A stretch of 64,000 bases of DNA. Source: Cymbidium sinense (Eukaryota > Streptophyta > Magnoliopsida > Asparagales > Orchidaceae). Numbering within the stretch: position 1 is the stretch's first letter; each line of letters begins with the position of its first letter. Location of the stretch: NCBI GenBank assembly GCA_021442155.1, contig CM038214.1, forward strand, positions 50,164,703-50,228,702. Direction: 5' to 3'. A model generated the notes under the pieces. It ran no database searches. It worked only from the letters and a program-made list of their open reading frames with translations, and was not told the DNA's origin. Positions 36,301-48,431 of this stretch are shown one piece after another. The position numbers and the translations under genes were made by a program.

Positions 36301-37456
36301 AGTAAGCTCCTTTTTATTTGAACACCAAACTCCATCATTAATTTTCATTTTGTGAATGTATTTTATAGCCTTTTTCTTTTTAACCATGCCATGAAAATAT
36401 TTAGTATTATGATCACCATCAGAGATCCATTTCATATAAGCATTTTGCCACCAATAGGTCTCCTCCATATCTTGAAAACATGTTAACCTATCTTTAGCTT
36501 TAGCCAACAAATGAATTTTAGAATGATCATTAACAACATCTTCCTAAACTATAACCTCATTCTCCATATCTTTAATATTGATAAAAAGGTTCTTGAAATA
36601 ATGTTAATTCCACCAAGTAAGGCATTTTTTAAGCCTTTTTAATTTGAACCACAATCTCCTCGTCATAAAAACAAAATGATCAAGATGAAGAGGTTCACCC
36701 TAATTAGTAGCAACAACATCCAAAAATTTATCATCCACGAGCCACATATTTTGGAAGCGAAAAGGGATGGGGAGAGGAGGACTTACTAGCAATAAAATTC
36801 AAAGTGATAAGCAAGGGAGAATGGTCCAAAGGGTTATGCTTCTCCACAGAAGTACTAGGAGAAGATTAATCCACAAATGATTAAAAGATCGATCTAGCCT
36901 TTGCCAGAGTCTATAATTATTCTAAGTAAATTGAGACCCACTAAAACCAATATGAATAAGATGACAATCAAAGATCATGTTATCAAAATTTTCCATAGAA
37001 AATAAGTTCAGAGCATTACCACCAACCCATTTAGAGGAAGAAGAGATAGTATTAAAGTCCACACCCACAAACCATGGAGCATCAACAGAAGAAGAAAAAC
37101 TAATAAGATCCTTCCAAAGAAGTCATCCACCATTTCTATTACAAGAAGCATAAACAAATGTGCCAAAACAACACCAATTATCATAAGTAATCTTAACATT
37201 CACAACTTGGGATAAATCATCCAAAAACTGTAGAAAATAGGGGTTATTCCAAAAAAATCCAAATTTTATTGCTCGAGTTAGCAAAAAAATTAGCAAAACC
37301 AATCTTTCTCACAACAAAAAAAATATTAGAAGGAAGAATAAAAGGTTCCAGAATAGTCAAAAAGGAAATGTTATGAGAACAAACTAAATATCTAATTTTA
37401 TTTCAAACAGAGAGGGTACCAATCCCTCTCACATTCCAAATTAAGAAAGAAACCAT
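33381..37456 (-). pseudogene. L1-B ORF2 (endonuclease, RT, zf-RVT, RNase H)
   Basis: It starts MVSFLIWNVRGIGT, the usual beginning of the L1 apurinic-type endonuclease. That domain continues with APWFVGVDFNTIS, FSMENFDNMIFDC and LWQRLDRSFN. The RT region shows MEETYWWQNAYMKWISDGDH and TKYFHGMVKKKKAIKYI. Its catalytic box reads HLSFVEDFIIFCNAST, where FADD is usual, so the first Asp is Glu. SGLNINPDKSYFI and LPGKYMRTPLYIG follow. The zf-RVT-type motif is SKCQCCYHIESVDHVF at about 34280. RNase H shows IKVNTD, ILRDHSGKVISTF, FLELKGF and WFDVYALLLL (the D, E and D blocks). The span is about 1,350 codons, normal for the family, and is broken by many stops. Confidence 0.75.
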
Positions 37457-37569
37457 TTTTTTTTGGGCAGAAGAGCCAGATCTAGTAACTTTGGCAAAAT
37501 TAGGAAATTTAGTTTTAAGAGTTTTATTTTTTTCTTTTTGAAAATTGTTTGAAATTTATTAGTCATATT

Positions 37570-38957
37570 CACAACATCACCTTCTTAGAGATTATAGTGG
37601 TATGTTTGGAATAAGGTTGCACATTTAAACCATCATTGCAGGCCACTTCACCTTCTTCCAAATCATTATTATGTTGAAGTATCAGATTTGAAATCACTTT
37701 AAAATTAGATGAAGAAGCAAGAGAAGGATTAGATCCATTTAAAGCACAGGCGACCAATCAGGATTAGAAACTTTATCCTTAGTTTGCTCACCATTCAAGT
37801 ACTCATAAAGGATCACATTTTCTTCAATTAAAGGTGGTAAAGAAGCAGGAATGGAATCATTTGAGATAGAATCATCATCCATAAGTTTAAAAAACATATT
37901 ATTGTCCATATTATTACCAATATCTGTGGGATTCAAATGTATAGGCCCATTACAAGGTAATGCATCCTTATTACCATGACTAACATCCAAAAGATGATCA
38001 GGCTTAAGAACCACAACATTGTCTGAAGGAGTAGTGGGAGGATCAAGGCAATGACCCTCATCTTCAGGTAAAGAGTTATCTATTAGAACAGCTTTCTGTA
38101 GTTTAATCGAGGGTGCCTTAATTTTAGGATCCAAGTTATTATGAATGGGTTTGGGTTTCTTAAGGTAAGGATGAACCATAAAGCAATCTAAAAATCCATG
38201 ACCATGAATTTTGCAATGGGAAGAAAAATTAGAAAAATTCTCAAAATCCACTTTTTGCAAATATCCATATTTTTATGATCCTAGCCAAATTTCCTTTGGA
38301 AATTTTTTAGTTATATCCAACTCGACTAGAATCGAGCAATGAGATGGGTATTAGCCATCGGATCAACTTGAGGAGGACGACCAAACACCACACCCATAGC
38401 AAAAAGAAACTCATGATTAATGAAATGGACATGCAATTTGGGAAGAGTGATCCATATTAGAAAAATAAGATATTCCTCCTTAATATCAAAATGGGGTATC
38501 CATTTCAACAATTGCATCTGACAAATGAAAATAAAAAATGAGCGTTGAGAGAAATCTCGAGAATAATCTAAGTCATTTGAAAGTAGAATCAAGACATGAT
38601 GGGAATCAATCAATCTGACAAAAAAGGTACTAGAGAGTTTCAAGCTATGGAAAAATGATCAAATATTCTCCAAAGTGGGACAATGCAAAGCAAATTTACC
38701 CGCCAATGTGAATACAAAAGGTTTCACAAGCCTTTCCATAATCGAATCAGAACACATATCGTGGGTACACCCTAGAAGGAGATAGAGTTAAGCTCAAGAG
38801 ACACTCCAACATAATTGGCCTTACCAGCAAGAACATCCTTAAAAGATTTTAAAGACAATGATGGATTTAATCTAGAGACCCCTAAGGAGTCAGAAACCTT
38901 AACGGGAGCAGCCGAAAACTTAGAATTTCACCATGGGGAAGAAGAAACCACAGCCAT
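37570..38957 (-). pseudogene. L1-B ORF1 (DUF4283-like, RNA-binding)
   Basis: The chosen start is the ATG at 38957 (MAVVSSSPW, then SKFSAAPVKVSDSLGVSRLN and LKSFKDVLAGKANYVGVSLE). The DUF4283-like domain follows in 38326-38700: LHCPTLEN, FFVRLIDSHHVLILLSNDLD, QLLKWIPHFD, then WITLPKLHVHF and the AMGVVFGRPPQVDP block. A knuckle-like CKIHGHGFLDC lies at about 38205. The tail is acidic and low in structure to about 37570. In live elements this protein binds the element RNA and accompanies it to the target. At least three internal stops or shifts are visible (after SSPW, after NSISF and near LVELDITK). Confidence 0.7.
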
Positions 38958-39135
38958 GGTCAACCGTGACACATGCTAGGAGAAGCTGAAAGCTGAGCAA
39001 AGCCATCAAAATGGAATCCCCACTTAAAATGTACACAGGAAAAGCCAAAAGGAGATGCGCCTCCACACAAGAATTGGAATTTGCCAGAGCAACCAAAAAA
39101 ATGGAGGAGAGAGAAGATGCTCAAACAATTTGAAT

Positions 39136-42100
39136 TGTGGTTTAAGTTCAGTTCGTGTTCAAGTTTAGGTTTTAGTTTAGTGTTTAGAGTTTTTGGTTTT
39201 AGGGTTTAGGGCTTAGGGTTAGTTAGGATTTAGGTTTTAGGGTTAGTTTAGGGTTTAGGGTTTAGGGTTTTTTTTTAATTAAGTAAACTTGTAGGTTTTA
39301 CTTTATTTAGTTTATTTAGTTTATTATTTATTTATTTATTTTAGTTTATTTTATTTTTTATTTTTATTCAGGTTTATGTTTTATTTTTATTTAGTTTAGT
39401 TTATTTATTTTAGTTTAAATATTTTATTTTAGTTTATTTTTTGGGTTAAGGTTTAGTTATGTTTATTTTTATTTTAGTTTTAGTTTTATTTATTTCTTTT
39501 AGGTTTTGTTTTTATTTTAGGTTTATTTTAGGTTTTATTTTTTAGTTTATTTTATTTTATTTATTTTAGGGTTTTAGGTTTAGTTTATTTTAGGTTTTAT
39601 TTATTTTAGTTTAGTTTATTTTATTTTTTTAGTATAGGTTTATGTTTATTTTATATAGTTTATTAGGTTTAGAATTTTATTTAGTTTAGGGTTTTTTATT
39701 TTTAGGTTTATTTTTAGGTTTAGGTTTTATTTAGTTCTTATTTTTTTATTTTAGGTATCATTTATTTTATTTTACATTTAGGTTTTATTTTATTTAGGTT
39801 TTATTTTTATTTTATTTAATTTAATTTAGTTTATTTTTATTTTAGTTTAGTTTTATTTTATTTAATTTAATTTAGGTTTAGGTTTAGGTTTTAGTTTAGC
39901 TTTTATTTTATTTTAGTTTTAATTTTATATAGGTCATTATTTATTTATTTTATTTTTTATATTTAGTTTAGTTTATGTTAAGTTTTAGTTTTTGTGGTAA
40001 GTTTTTGGTTCAAGGTAGGGTAGGTTTAGGATTTAGGGTTTAGGGTTTAGGGTTTAGGTCATGGGTTTATGGTTTAGTGGTTTGTGATTTAGATTTAGGG
40101 TTTAGGGTTATAGGTTTAGGGTTTAGGGTTAGTTTTAGTGTTTAGGATTTAGGGTTAGGGTTTTTTTTATTTTTAATTAGGATTTAAGGTTTAGGGTTTA
40201 AGATTTTTTAGGGTTTAGGATTTGGGGGCCCAGTGATCTAGGCCTTCAGGGCCCAGGGCCTAGGGCCCAGGCTCGCATCATTATGGCCCAAAGCTCCAAC
40301 CTTTTAATCACAAAACATGCATGCCTAGGCTCATTTAGTATCTTTATATCCATCTTTATTTTATCTTTTTATCTTCCTAGGCTTATTTATCTTCCAGTCA
40401 GGATTTTATCTTGCCTATTACCTTTATTTTATTTTAATCTTTTTTTCAGTTTAGGTTTATGCTTTATATTTCTTTAATTTAATCTGATTTTATTTTATTT
40501 TTTTAGATTAGTTTTATTTTTTATTTTTTTAGCTTAGGTTTATTTATTTTATGTTTTTTGTGCTTTTTATTATTATAGTTTTATTTTTAGGTTTTATTTT
40601 TTAGTTTAGGTTTAGGTTTATTTTTAGTTTATTTTATTTTATCTAGTTTAGATTTAGGTTTAGTTTACTTTAGGTTTAGTTCTATGTTTTATTTATTTTA
40701 GTTTAGTTCATTTTAGTTTAGGTTTAGGTTTATTTTATTATTATTTTAGGTTTAGTTTTTTTTTAAGTTTTGGGTTTATTTTTTCTTTTTTCTTTTTTAT
40801 TTCTTATTTTTTAGTTTTATTTTAATATTTATTTATTAGGTTTAGGTTTTTATTTAGTTTTCATTTTATTTTATTTTAGGTTTAATTTATTTTTATAATA
40901 GGTTTAGTTTTTGTTTTATTTAGTTTTTTTTTATTTTTAGGCTTATTTTATTTTTTTAGTTTAGTTTAGGTTTTATTTATTTTATTTTAGTTTAGTTTTT
41001 ATTTTTTTTATTTTATTTTTAGGTTTAGGTTAAGATTATTATTTTATTTTTTTAGGTTTAGGTATTAGGTTTATATTTTAGCTTTATTTTTAGGTTTTAT
41101 TTTTTAGTTTAGGTTTAGGTTTATTTTTAGTTTATTTTATATTTTTTAGTTTAGAGTTCAGGTTTAGTTTATTTTAGGTTAAGGTTTAGGTTATATTTAT
41201 TTTAGTTTAGGTTTAGGTTTCTGTTAGTTTAGGGTTTAGGTTTTATTTATTTTTTATTTTAAGGTTTTATTTTAAGTTTATTGTTTAGGTTTAAGTTTTT
41301 ATTTAATTTTTAATTTATTTTATTTTAGGTTTATATTTTTTTAGGGTTTAGGGTTTAGGGTTTGTTTATGGTTTAGGGTTTAGGGGATAAGGTTTAGGGT
41401 TTAGGGTTGTAGGTTTAAGGTTTAAGTTTTAGGGTTTGTTTTAGAGTTTAGGGTATAAAGTTTTATTTTAAAAAAGAAAATAAAGTAAACAGATATGTTT
41501 AGGTTTTGTAATTAATTTAGTTTATTTTTTCTTTATTTTAGTTTACTTTATTTTTTATTTTTTATTTTTATTTAGATTTATTTTTTACTTTTATTTAATT
41601 TAGTTTATTTATTTTAAGTTTATTTATTTAATTTAGGTTTTTTCTTTTAGTTTATTTTTTAGGTTTAGGTTTAGGTTTAAGTTTATCTTTTATTTTTAGT
41701 TTTATTTTTATTTTCTTTTTTTAGGTTTAGGTTTTATTTTTTTATTTCTATGTTTAGGTTTAGGTTTTATTTATTTTGGTTTAGTTTATTTTAGTATACA
41801 TTTAGGTTTATTTTATTTTATTTATTTTAGGTTTAGTTTTTTTTTAATTTAGAGTTTAGATTTTATTTGTAGGTTTATTCTATTCTTATTTTACATTAAC
41901 GTTTTATTTTATTTAGGTTTTTTAATTTTTAGATTTATTTTATTTTTTAGTTTAGATTAGGTTTTTATTTATTTTATTTTATTTTAGTTTTTAATATTTA
42001 TTTTATTTTATTTTTAGTTTTAGTTTTATGTTTAGGTTTTTATTTTATTTAGATTTAAGTTTATTTATTTATTTTATTTTTATGTTTTATTTAATTTAGG

Positions 42101-43349
42101 TTTAGGTTTTAAGAGTTTAAGGTTAAGGGTTTAGGGTTTAGGGTTAGGGATAAGGTTTAGGGTTTAGGGGTTAGGGGTTAGGGTTTAGGGCTTAGATGTC
42201 AGGGCTTAGGGTTTAGGGTTTTGGGGTTTAGGGTTTAGGGTTTAGGGTTTAGGGTTAGAATTTTTTTATTATTTCATTATTTTTTAAAAATTAAGTAAAC
42301 TAGTTGGTTCAGTTTTATTTAGTTTTTTTTATCTATTTTAGTTTAGTTTATTTTTTATTTTGATTTAGGTTCATTTTTATTTTTTATTAAGTTTAGTTTA
42401 TTTATTTTAGATTTATTTATTCTAGATTAGGTTTTTTATTTTCTATTATTTTTTAGGTCAACCTTTAGGTTTATGTTTAATTTTTAGTTTAGTTTTACTT
42501 TTATCTTATTTTTTAAGTTAGGATTTATTTTTGATCTTTAGGTTTAGGTTTAGGTTTTTATTTTATTTTTTGGGTTAAGGTTTTAGGTTTTTATTTTAGT
42601 TTTTATTTTTAGTTTAGGTTTAGGTTTAGGTTTATTTTTATTTTCTTTTATTTTATTTAGTTTAGGTTTAGGTTTATGTTTAGTTTATTTTAGGTTTAGG
42701 TTTAGGTTTTATTTATTTTAATTTAGTTTATTTAAGTTTAGGTTTATTTTTATTTTTTTGTTATTTTAGGTTTAGTTTTTTTTTTTACTTTAGCGTTTAA
42801 GTTTTATTATTTATTTATTTTTAGGTTTATTATTTAGATTAAGGTTTTTATTTAGTTTTTAATTTTTTTTATTTTAGGTTTATTTTTTTATTATATTTAA
42901 GTTTTTTATTTTTTAATTTAGTTTAGGTTTTTATTTATTTTATTTTTGTTTAGTTTTTGTTTTGTTTTTTATTTTTTTTGTAGGTTTAGGTTTAGGTTTA
43001 GGTTTTGGTTTTGGCTTTAGTTTATGTTTTTATTTTATTTTATTTTTTAATTTTTTTTCTTATTTTGGCTTTTATTTATTTTAATTTAAGGTTTTATTTA
43101 GTTTATGTTTAGGTTTTTAACTTTGTAGGGTTTAGGGTTTAGGGTTTAGCATTTAGTGTTAGTTTAGGGTTAAGGGTTTACAGTTTATGGTTTAGGGTTT
43201 AGGGTTTAGGGTATAGGGTTTACGGTTTAGGGTTTAGGTTTTAAGGTTTAGGATTTAGGATTTAGGGTTTTAGGGTTTAGGGTTTCGGGTTTAGGGATTA
43301 GGGTTTAAGTTTTAGGTTTAGGGTTCAGGTTTTAGTGTAGGGTTTAGGG
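39136..43349 (+). repeat. Telomere-like array segment with T-rich modules
   Basis: TTTAGGG blocks lie at about 39136-39270, 39991-40210, 41341-41460, 42111-42270 and 43121-43349. T-rich modules lie at 39271-39990, 40411-41340 (no anchor), 41461-42110 and 42271-43120. Anchors: TTAATTAAGTAAACTTGTAGG (about 39277), TAAAGTAAACAGATATG (41481) and TTAAGTAAACTAGTTGG (42291). The end carries the left flank of the gene fragment (GGTTCAGGTTTTAGTGTAGG). No gene is seen. An open frame of 64 codons at 40283-40477 lies in the C-bearing patch and is low-complexity. Confidence 0.8.
40212..40410 (+). repeat. C-bearing patch: GGGCCCAGG-type variant of the array
   Basis: GGGCCCAGGGCCTAGGGCCC stands where TTTAGGG would be expected. 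C-bearing T-rich text follows (TTATCTTCCTAGGCTTATTT) and matches the T-rich module if C is read as T. The change is in the direction T to C on + (A to G on the C-rich strand). Confidence 0.65.
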
Positions 43350-43834
43350 TTTTTTTTAGTAAAGAACAAATTCAGAATCATTATTTCTTCTTTTTGATTT
43401 CATCAACCAAGTAAAACACCAAGTATTCTAAGACACAAACGATGACATAGATAAAAAATAAGCACGCATAGAGCAAATCAAAATCCCTAGATAACTAGAA
43501 CCATCTCTATTATAAAGACACAGTTCCATAAGGAGTAGATCAGATCAGCTGTTCTTCAGTTTCTCCAATTCCCATCAAAAGGCCTCTCAAATAGCGGGAT
43601 CCATCATCATATCCTAGATCTCTACCTCAGACACCACCAAGGCTATAACCTCTGTCGCTCCTCCCGCTTCCATAATTACCACTACTCCGAGCACCACCTC
43701 CATATCCACGAGCGCCTCTAGATTCACCATCACCACTAGGATAACTGCCGCCTCCGCCTTTGCCTCCATCGCCAGATCTAGACTGAGCCTACTTGACAGT
43801 GATGTTCTTGCCATCAATGTTCTACCCAATCTTA
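43350..43834 (-). pseudogene. Glycine-rich RNA-binding protein 3' fragment, copy 10
   Basis: On - it reads NIDGKNITVK, then a TAG stop before AQSRSGDGGKGGGGSY. GARGYGGGARSSGNYGSGRR follows, then a shift and a stop. About ten bases are missing just before the GNWRN end. The stop sits at the same codon as in copies 7 and 13. The right flank jumps directly into the second half of a T-rich module (type B junction). Confidence 0.8.
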
Positions 43835-45642
43835 GGGTTTAGGTTTAGGTCTATTAGGTTTTATGGTTTAGGTTTTATTTTGTATTTTTATTTTTAGGTT
43901 TTATTTTTAGGTTTATTTTTTAGGTTTAAGTTCTTATTTAGTTTTTATTTTATTTTATTTTAAGTTTATTTTAGGTATATTTTATTTAAGTTTTTATTCT
44001 TAGGTTTATATTATTTTTTATTTTAGGTATATTTTATTTAAGTTTTTATTCTTAGGTTTTTAATTATTTTATTTTAGTTTATTTTATTTTATTTTTAGGT
44101 TTAGATTTACGCTTTAGTTTATGTTTTTATTTAAATTTACTTCTTATTTTATTTAGGTTTAGGTTTCTTTATTTATTTTATTTATTGGTTTTATTTAGTT
44201 TAAGTTTAGGTTTTTAGGCTTTAGGCTTTGGGGTTTAGTGGAGAGTGGGTTTAGGGTTTTAGGTGTGTAGGTTAGGGCTTAGGGTTTAGGGTTTAGAATT
44301 TATTATTTAGCTTTAGGTCAGGGTTTGGGTGGGAGAAAGGTTACTGAGGTCAGAGTTTAGAGGTTTAGGAGTTTAGGAGTTTAGGTTTAGGGTTTAGGAT
44401 TTAGGGTCTTTCTGGGTTTAGGCCATGGGTTAGGAGTTTAGGGTTAGGGTTTAAGTGGGTTAGAGGGAGTTTAAGGGTTAGGTTTAGGGTTTAGTTTAGG
44501 TTTAGGTTTAGGTTTAGGGTTTAGGGTTTAGGTTTAGGTTTAGGTTTAGGGTTTAGGGTTTAAGGTTTAGGTTTAGGTTAGGGTTTTTTTATTTGTTTAT
44601 TTTTATTTTTTTATTTTTTTAAAATTGAGTAAACTTGTACATTTAGAATTATTTAGTTTTTTTTACTTTAGTTTATTTTATCTTTTATTTTTATTTAGGT
44701 TTATTTTTTTATTTAGTTTAGTTTATTTATTTTAGGTTTATTTATTTTAGATTAGGTTTTTATTTCAGTTTATTTTTCTAGGTTTAGGTTTAGGTTGATG
44801 TTTATTTTTTTAATTTAGTATTATTTTTTTAATTTTTTAGGTTTTGGTTTTATTTTTTATTTTTAGGTTTAAGTTTAGATTTTATTTTATTTTTTTAGGT
44901 TCAGGTTTTTGTTTTGATTTTTTAGTTTAGGTTTTTATTAATTTTCTATTTATTTTATTTTTTTTAGTTTAGTTTTATGTTTAGGTTTAGGTTTAGCTTA
45001 TTTTAGGTTTATGTTTAGGTTTTCTTTATTTTAATTTAGTTTATTTTAGTTTAGGTTTTGGTTTATTTTATTTTTTTAGGTTTAGGTTTTTTGTTAGTTT
45101 AGGTTTTATTTTTTATTTATTTTTAGGTTCATTTTTTAGGTTTAGGTTTTTATTTAGTTATTATTTTATTTTATTTCAGGTTTATTTTAATTTTATTTTA
45201 GATTTAGTTTTTATTTTATTTAGGTTTTTATTTTTTTGGTTTAGTTTAGGCTTTTATTTATTTTATTTTATTTTAGTTATAATTTTTTATTTTATTTTCT
45301 TTTTAGGTTTTGGTTTAGGTTTTGGTTTTTGTTTATATTTTTATTTTATTTTATTTTTTATTTTATTCTACTTTAGGTTATTTATTTATTTTATTTTAAG
45401 GTTTTATTTAGTTTATGTTTAGGTTTGTGGTTTAGAGTTTCGAGATAGTTTAGGGTGTAGGGTTAGGATTTATGGTTTATGGTTTAGGGTTTAGGGTTTA
45501 AGGTTTAGGGTTTAAGGTTTAGGTTTTAAGTTTTAGGGTTTAGGGTTTAGGGTTTTAGTGTTTAGGGTTTAGGATTTAGGGTTTAGGGTTTAGGTTTTAC
45601 GTTTAAGGTTCAGGTTTTAGTTTAAGGTTTTTTGTTTTTGGT
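43835..45642 (+). repeat. Array segment with type B junction and mixed block
   Basis: T-rich sequence from the second half of the module (43860-44210) follows copy 10. A direct repeat of about 60 bp, TTATTTAAGTTTTTATTCTTAG and neighbours, is duplicated at about 43975-44060. Mixed TTTAGGG and TTTAGGAG text (44221-44590) follows, then a full T-rich module (44591-45425, anchor AAAATTGAGTAAACTTGTAC at 44621) and TTTAGGG to 45642. Confidence 0.75.
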
Positions 45643-46131
45643 TTCTTTAACAAAGAACAAATTCAGATTCAATATTTCTTCTTTTTGATTTCATCAACCA
45701 AGTAAAATACTAAGTTTTCTAAGACACAAGCGACGACGTAGATATAAAATGACCACACATAGAGCAAATCAAAATCCCTAGATAACTAGAATCGTCTCTA
45801 TTATAAAGACACAGTTCCATAAGCAGCATATCAGATCAGTCGTTCTTCAGTTTCTCCAATTCCCATCAGAACCACCCCGGATAGTCGAGTAACAGAATCC
45901 ACAATCATATCCCAGATCTCTCCCTCTGCCACTACCATGGTTGTAACCTCCGTCGCTCCTACCACTTCCATAACCACCACTGCTCTGACTACCACCTCCA
46001 TATCCATCATCACATCTAGATCCCCCACCACCACTACGATAACCATAGCCTCCACCTTTGCCTCCACTGCAAGATCTAGACTGAGCCTTGTTGATGGTGA
46101 TGTTGCTGCCATCAAGCTTCTACCCATTCTT
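45643..46131 (-). pseudogene. Glycine-rich RNA-binding protein 3' fragment, copy 11
   Basis: On - it reads KLDGSNITINKAQSRSCSGG, KGGGYGYRSGGGGSRCDDGY, GGGSQSSGGYGSGRSDGGYN and HGSGRGRSGI. A one- or two-base shift follows, after which the alternate frame gives RGGSDGNWRN-stop. The terminal peptide is intact in sequence but out of frame. The UTR and edges are complete. It shares the type B right junction with copies 10, 12 and 13. Confidence 0.85.
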
Positions 46132-46927
46132 AGGGTTTAGGTTTATTAGGTTTTTGGGTTTAGGTTTTTTAATTTATTTATTTTTAGCTTCTATTTTTAG
46201 GTTTATTTTTTAGGTTTATATTTTTATTTAGTTTTTATTTTATTTTACTTTTGGTTTTTTAGGTTTATTTAATTTTTATTTTACATTTTATGTTTATTTT
46301 ATTTAGGTTTTCTTATTCTTGGGTTTTCTTTTAATTTTTTAGTTTAGTTTAGGTTATTATTTATTTTATTATTATTTATTTTTATTAATTTAATTTATTT
46401 TATTTTTTGGTTTACTTTTAGGTTTTATTTTATGTTATTATTTTATTTTATATTTTTATTTATTTAGGTTTATGTTTTTTTATTTATTTTTTAGGTTTTA
46501 TTTAGTTTAGGTTTAGGTTTTTTAGGGTTTAGGGTTTAGGGTTTATAGTTTATGGATTAGGGTTTTAGGGTTTAAGATTATAGGGTTTAGTGTTTAAGGT
46601 TAGGGTTTAGGGTTTAGGGTTTAATGTTTAGGCTTTAAGGTTTAGGGTTTTAGGATTTAGGGTTTATGGTTTAGGGTCAACTTAGGGTGTAGGGTTAGTT
46701 TAGGATTTAGGGTTTAAAGTTTAAGGTTTAGGGTTTTTAGGGTTTAGAGTTTAGGGTTTAGGGTTAGGGTTAGGGGTTTGTGGTTAGGGTTTATGGTTTA
46801 GGGTTTTGGGTTTTAGGTTTAGGGTTTAGGTATTAGGGTTTTAAGGTTTAGGGTTTAGGGTTTTTATGGTTTAGGGTATAGGTTTTATGTTTAGGGTTCA
46901 AGTTTTAGTTCAGGGTTTAGGGTTTTT
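46132..46927 (+). repeat. Type B T-rich piece and TTTAGGG block
   Basis: The second half of a T-rich module (46132-46510) is followed by dense TTTAGGG variants (46511-46927). The block ends in the conserved left flank GGTTCAAGTTTTAGTTCAGG. No gene is seen. Confidence 0.8.
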
Positions 46928-47412
46928 GGTTTTTTTTTTAACAGAGAAAAAAATTCAAATTTAAAATTTCTTCTTTCAATTTCACCAACTATGTAACACA
47001 CCAAGTTTTCAATGACACAAGTGATGACATAAATAAAAAATGAGCATGCTTAGAGAAAATCAAAAACCTAGATAAAAAGAACAATCTCTACTATAAAGAC
47101 ACAATTCCATAAGCAACGGATCGAATCAACCATTCTTCACTTTCTCTAGTTCCCATCAGAACCACCCTGACCTCTCGAGTAGTGGGATCCACCATCATAT
47201 CTCGATCTCTCCTCCGCCACCACCACGACTATATCCTCAGTCACTCCTCCTGCTTCCATAACCACCACTACTCTGACCACTACGTCCATATCCATTAGCA
47301 ACTTTAGATCCCCCACCACCACTGCGATAACTGCCACCTCTGCATCCACCGCTAGATCTAGACTGAGCTTGGTTGACGGTGTTGTTTTTACAGTCAAGGT
47401 TCTGCCCATTCA
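46928..47412 (-). pseudogene. Glycine-rich RNA-binding protein 3' fragment, copy 12
   Basis: Full-length module. On - the start reads MNGQNLDC and keeps the ATG that is lost in other copies, because TTCATAGGG follows at the junction. NQAQSR-like text follows (CAA in place of the stop codon of copies 7, 10 and 13). The tail is frameshifted, and GGSDGN is seen near the end. The 3'UTR is well preserved, with an A-rich edge at 46928-46945. Confidence 0.8.
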
Positions 47413-48431
47413 TAGGGTTTAGGTTTAGGTTTTGGTTTATTAGGCTTTTGGGTTTTGATTTTATTTTTTATTTATTTTTAGGTTAGTTTTTTAGGTTTAA
47501 GCTTTTATTTAATTTTTATTTTATTTTATTTTAAGATTATTTTATTTTCAGTTTACATTTAGTTTTTATTTTATTTAGGTAATTTATTCTTACATTTATT
47601 TTATTTATTTAGTTCACTTTAGGCTTTTATTTATTTTATTTTAGTTTATTTTATTTTAATTTTAGGGTTAGGTTTAGGTTTTAATTTATGTTTTTATTTT
47701 ATTTTATTATTTTATTTTATTTAGGTTTACATTTTTTTATTTTATTTTAGGTTATATTTAGATTAGGAGTATATGTAGGTTTAAAGCGATTTAGGGTTTA
47801 GGGTTTAGGGTGAGGGTGGGGTTCAGGTTTAGGGCCCAGTTTAATGTTTAGGCCTGTGGGTTTAGGTCAACAGGGTGCAAACTTAGTTTAGGTTTAGCAT
47901 TTAAGTTTAAGGTTTTTGTGGTCCCAGTTCAGTGGGAGTCAGTGGCCCAGGATCAGGGTTTGCACAGGGCGCAGGGTTTAGGGTCAGGTGCCATGATTTA
48001 GGTTTAGGGCACAGGTTTGAGCCCTGGTGGGGTCAGGGCCCAGGTGTTTAGGGTTTATAGTCATGGTTAGTATAGTCACTAAAGTGACAGTGGTAGAGGG
48101 TCAAGAGGCCCAGTTTAGGTTTAGGTTTAGGGTAGGTTTAGTTTAGGGTTATGATTAGTATCATGAGTGGTTAAGGGCCTGGAGGTTTAGTTAGGTTTAA
48201 GATAGGAGTGAGAGGTTAGGAAGTTTAGGGAGGGTTTAAAGAAGGATTAAAGGTTTAGTGGTTTAGTTTAGTTTTGGGGTAGGTTTAGGTTAGGAGGGTT
48301 TAGGGTTTAGGGTTTTGGATTTAGGGTTTAGGGTTTAGGTTTTAGGGTTTAGGATTTAGGGTTTAGGGTTTTTAGGGTTTAGGGTTTAGGTTTTAAGTTT
48401 TGGGTTCAGGTTTACTTTAGGGTTTAGGGTT
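47413..48431 (+). repeat. Type B T-rich piece, C-bearing patch and TTTAGGG block
   Basis: The T-rich second half-module (47430-47760) is followed by a patch with GGGCCCAG, CAGTGGGAGTCAGTGGCCCAG and AGGGCCCAGG words (about 47790-48120). AGGAGTTTAGG-type text and TTTAGGG repeats follow, then the left flank of copy 13 (GGGTTCAGGTTTACTTTAGG). Confidence 0.75.

Larger units (their letters stand above)
31889..39135 (-). mobile_element. Nearly complete L1 LINE (L1-B)
   Basis: Minus-strand L1 of about 7.2 kb. The order is a short 5' leader (about 39135-38958), ORF1 with a DUF4283-like domain and a CCHC-like knuckle (about 38957-37570), ORF2 with endonuclease, reverse transcriptase, zf-RVT-type Cys motif and RNase H (37456-33381), then an A/C-rich 3' region (33380-31889). 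This is the plant L1 layout. No poly(A) run is seen at the left edge, and the 3' terminal words shared by L1-A and L1-C are missing, so the 3' end may be truncated. No clear target duplication is seen. Stops and frameshifts are many. Confidence 0.8.
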
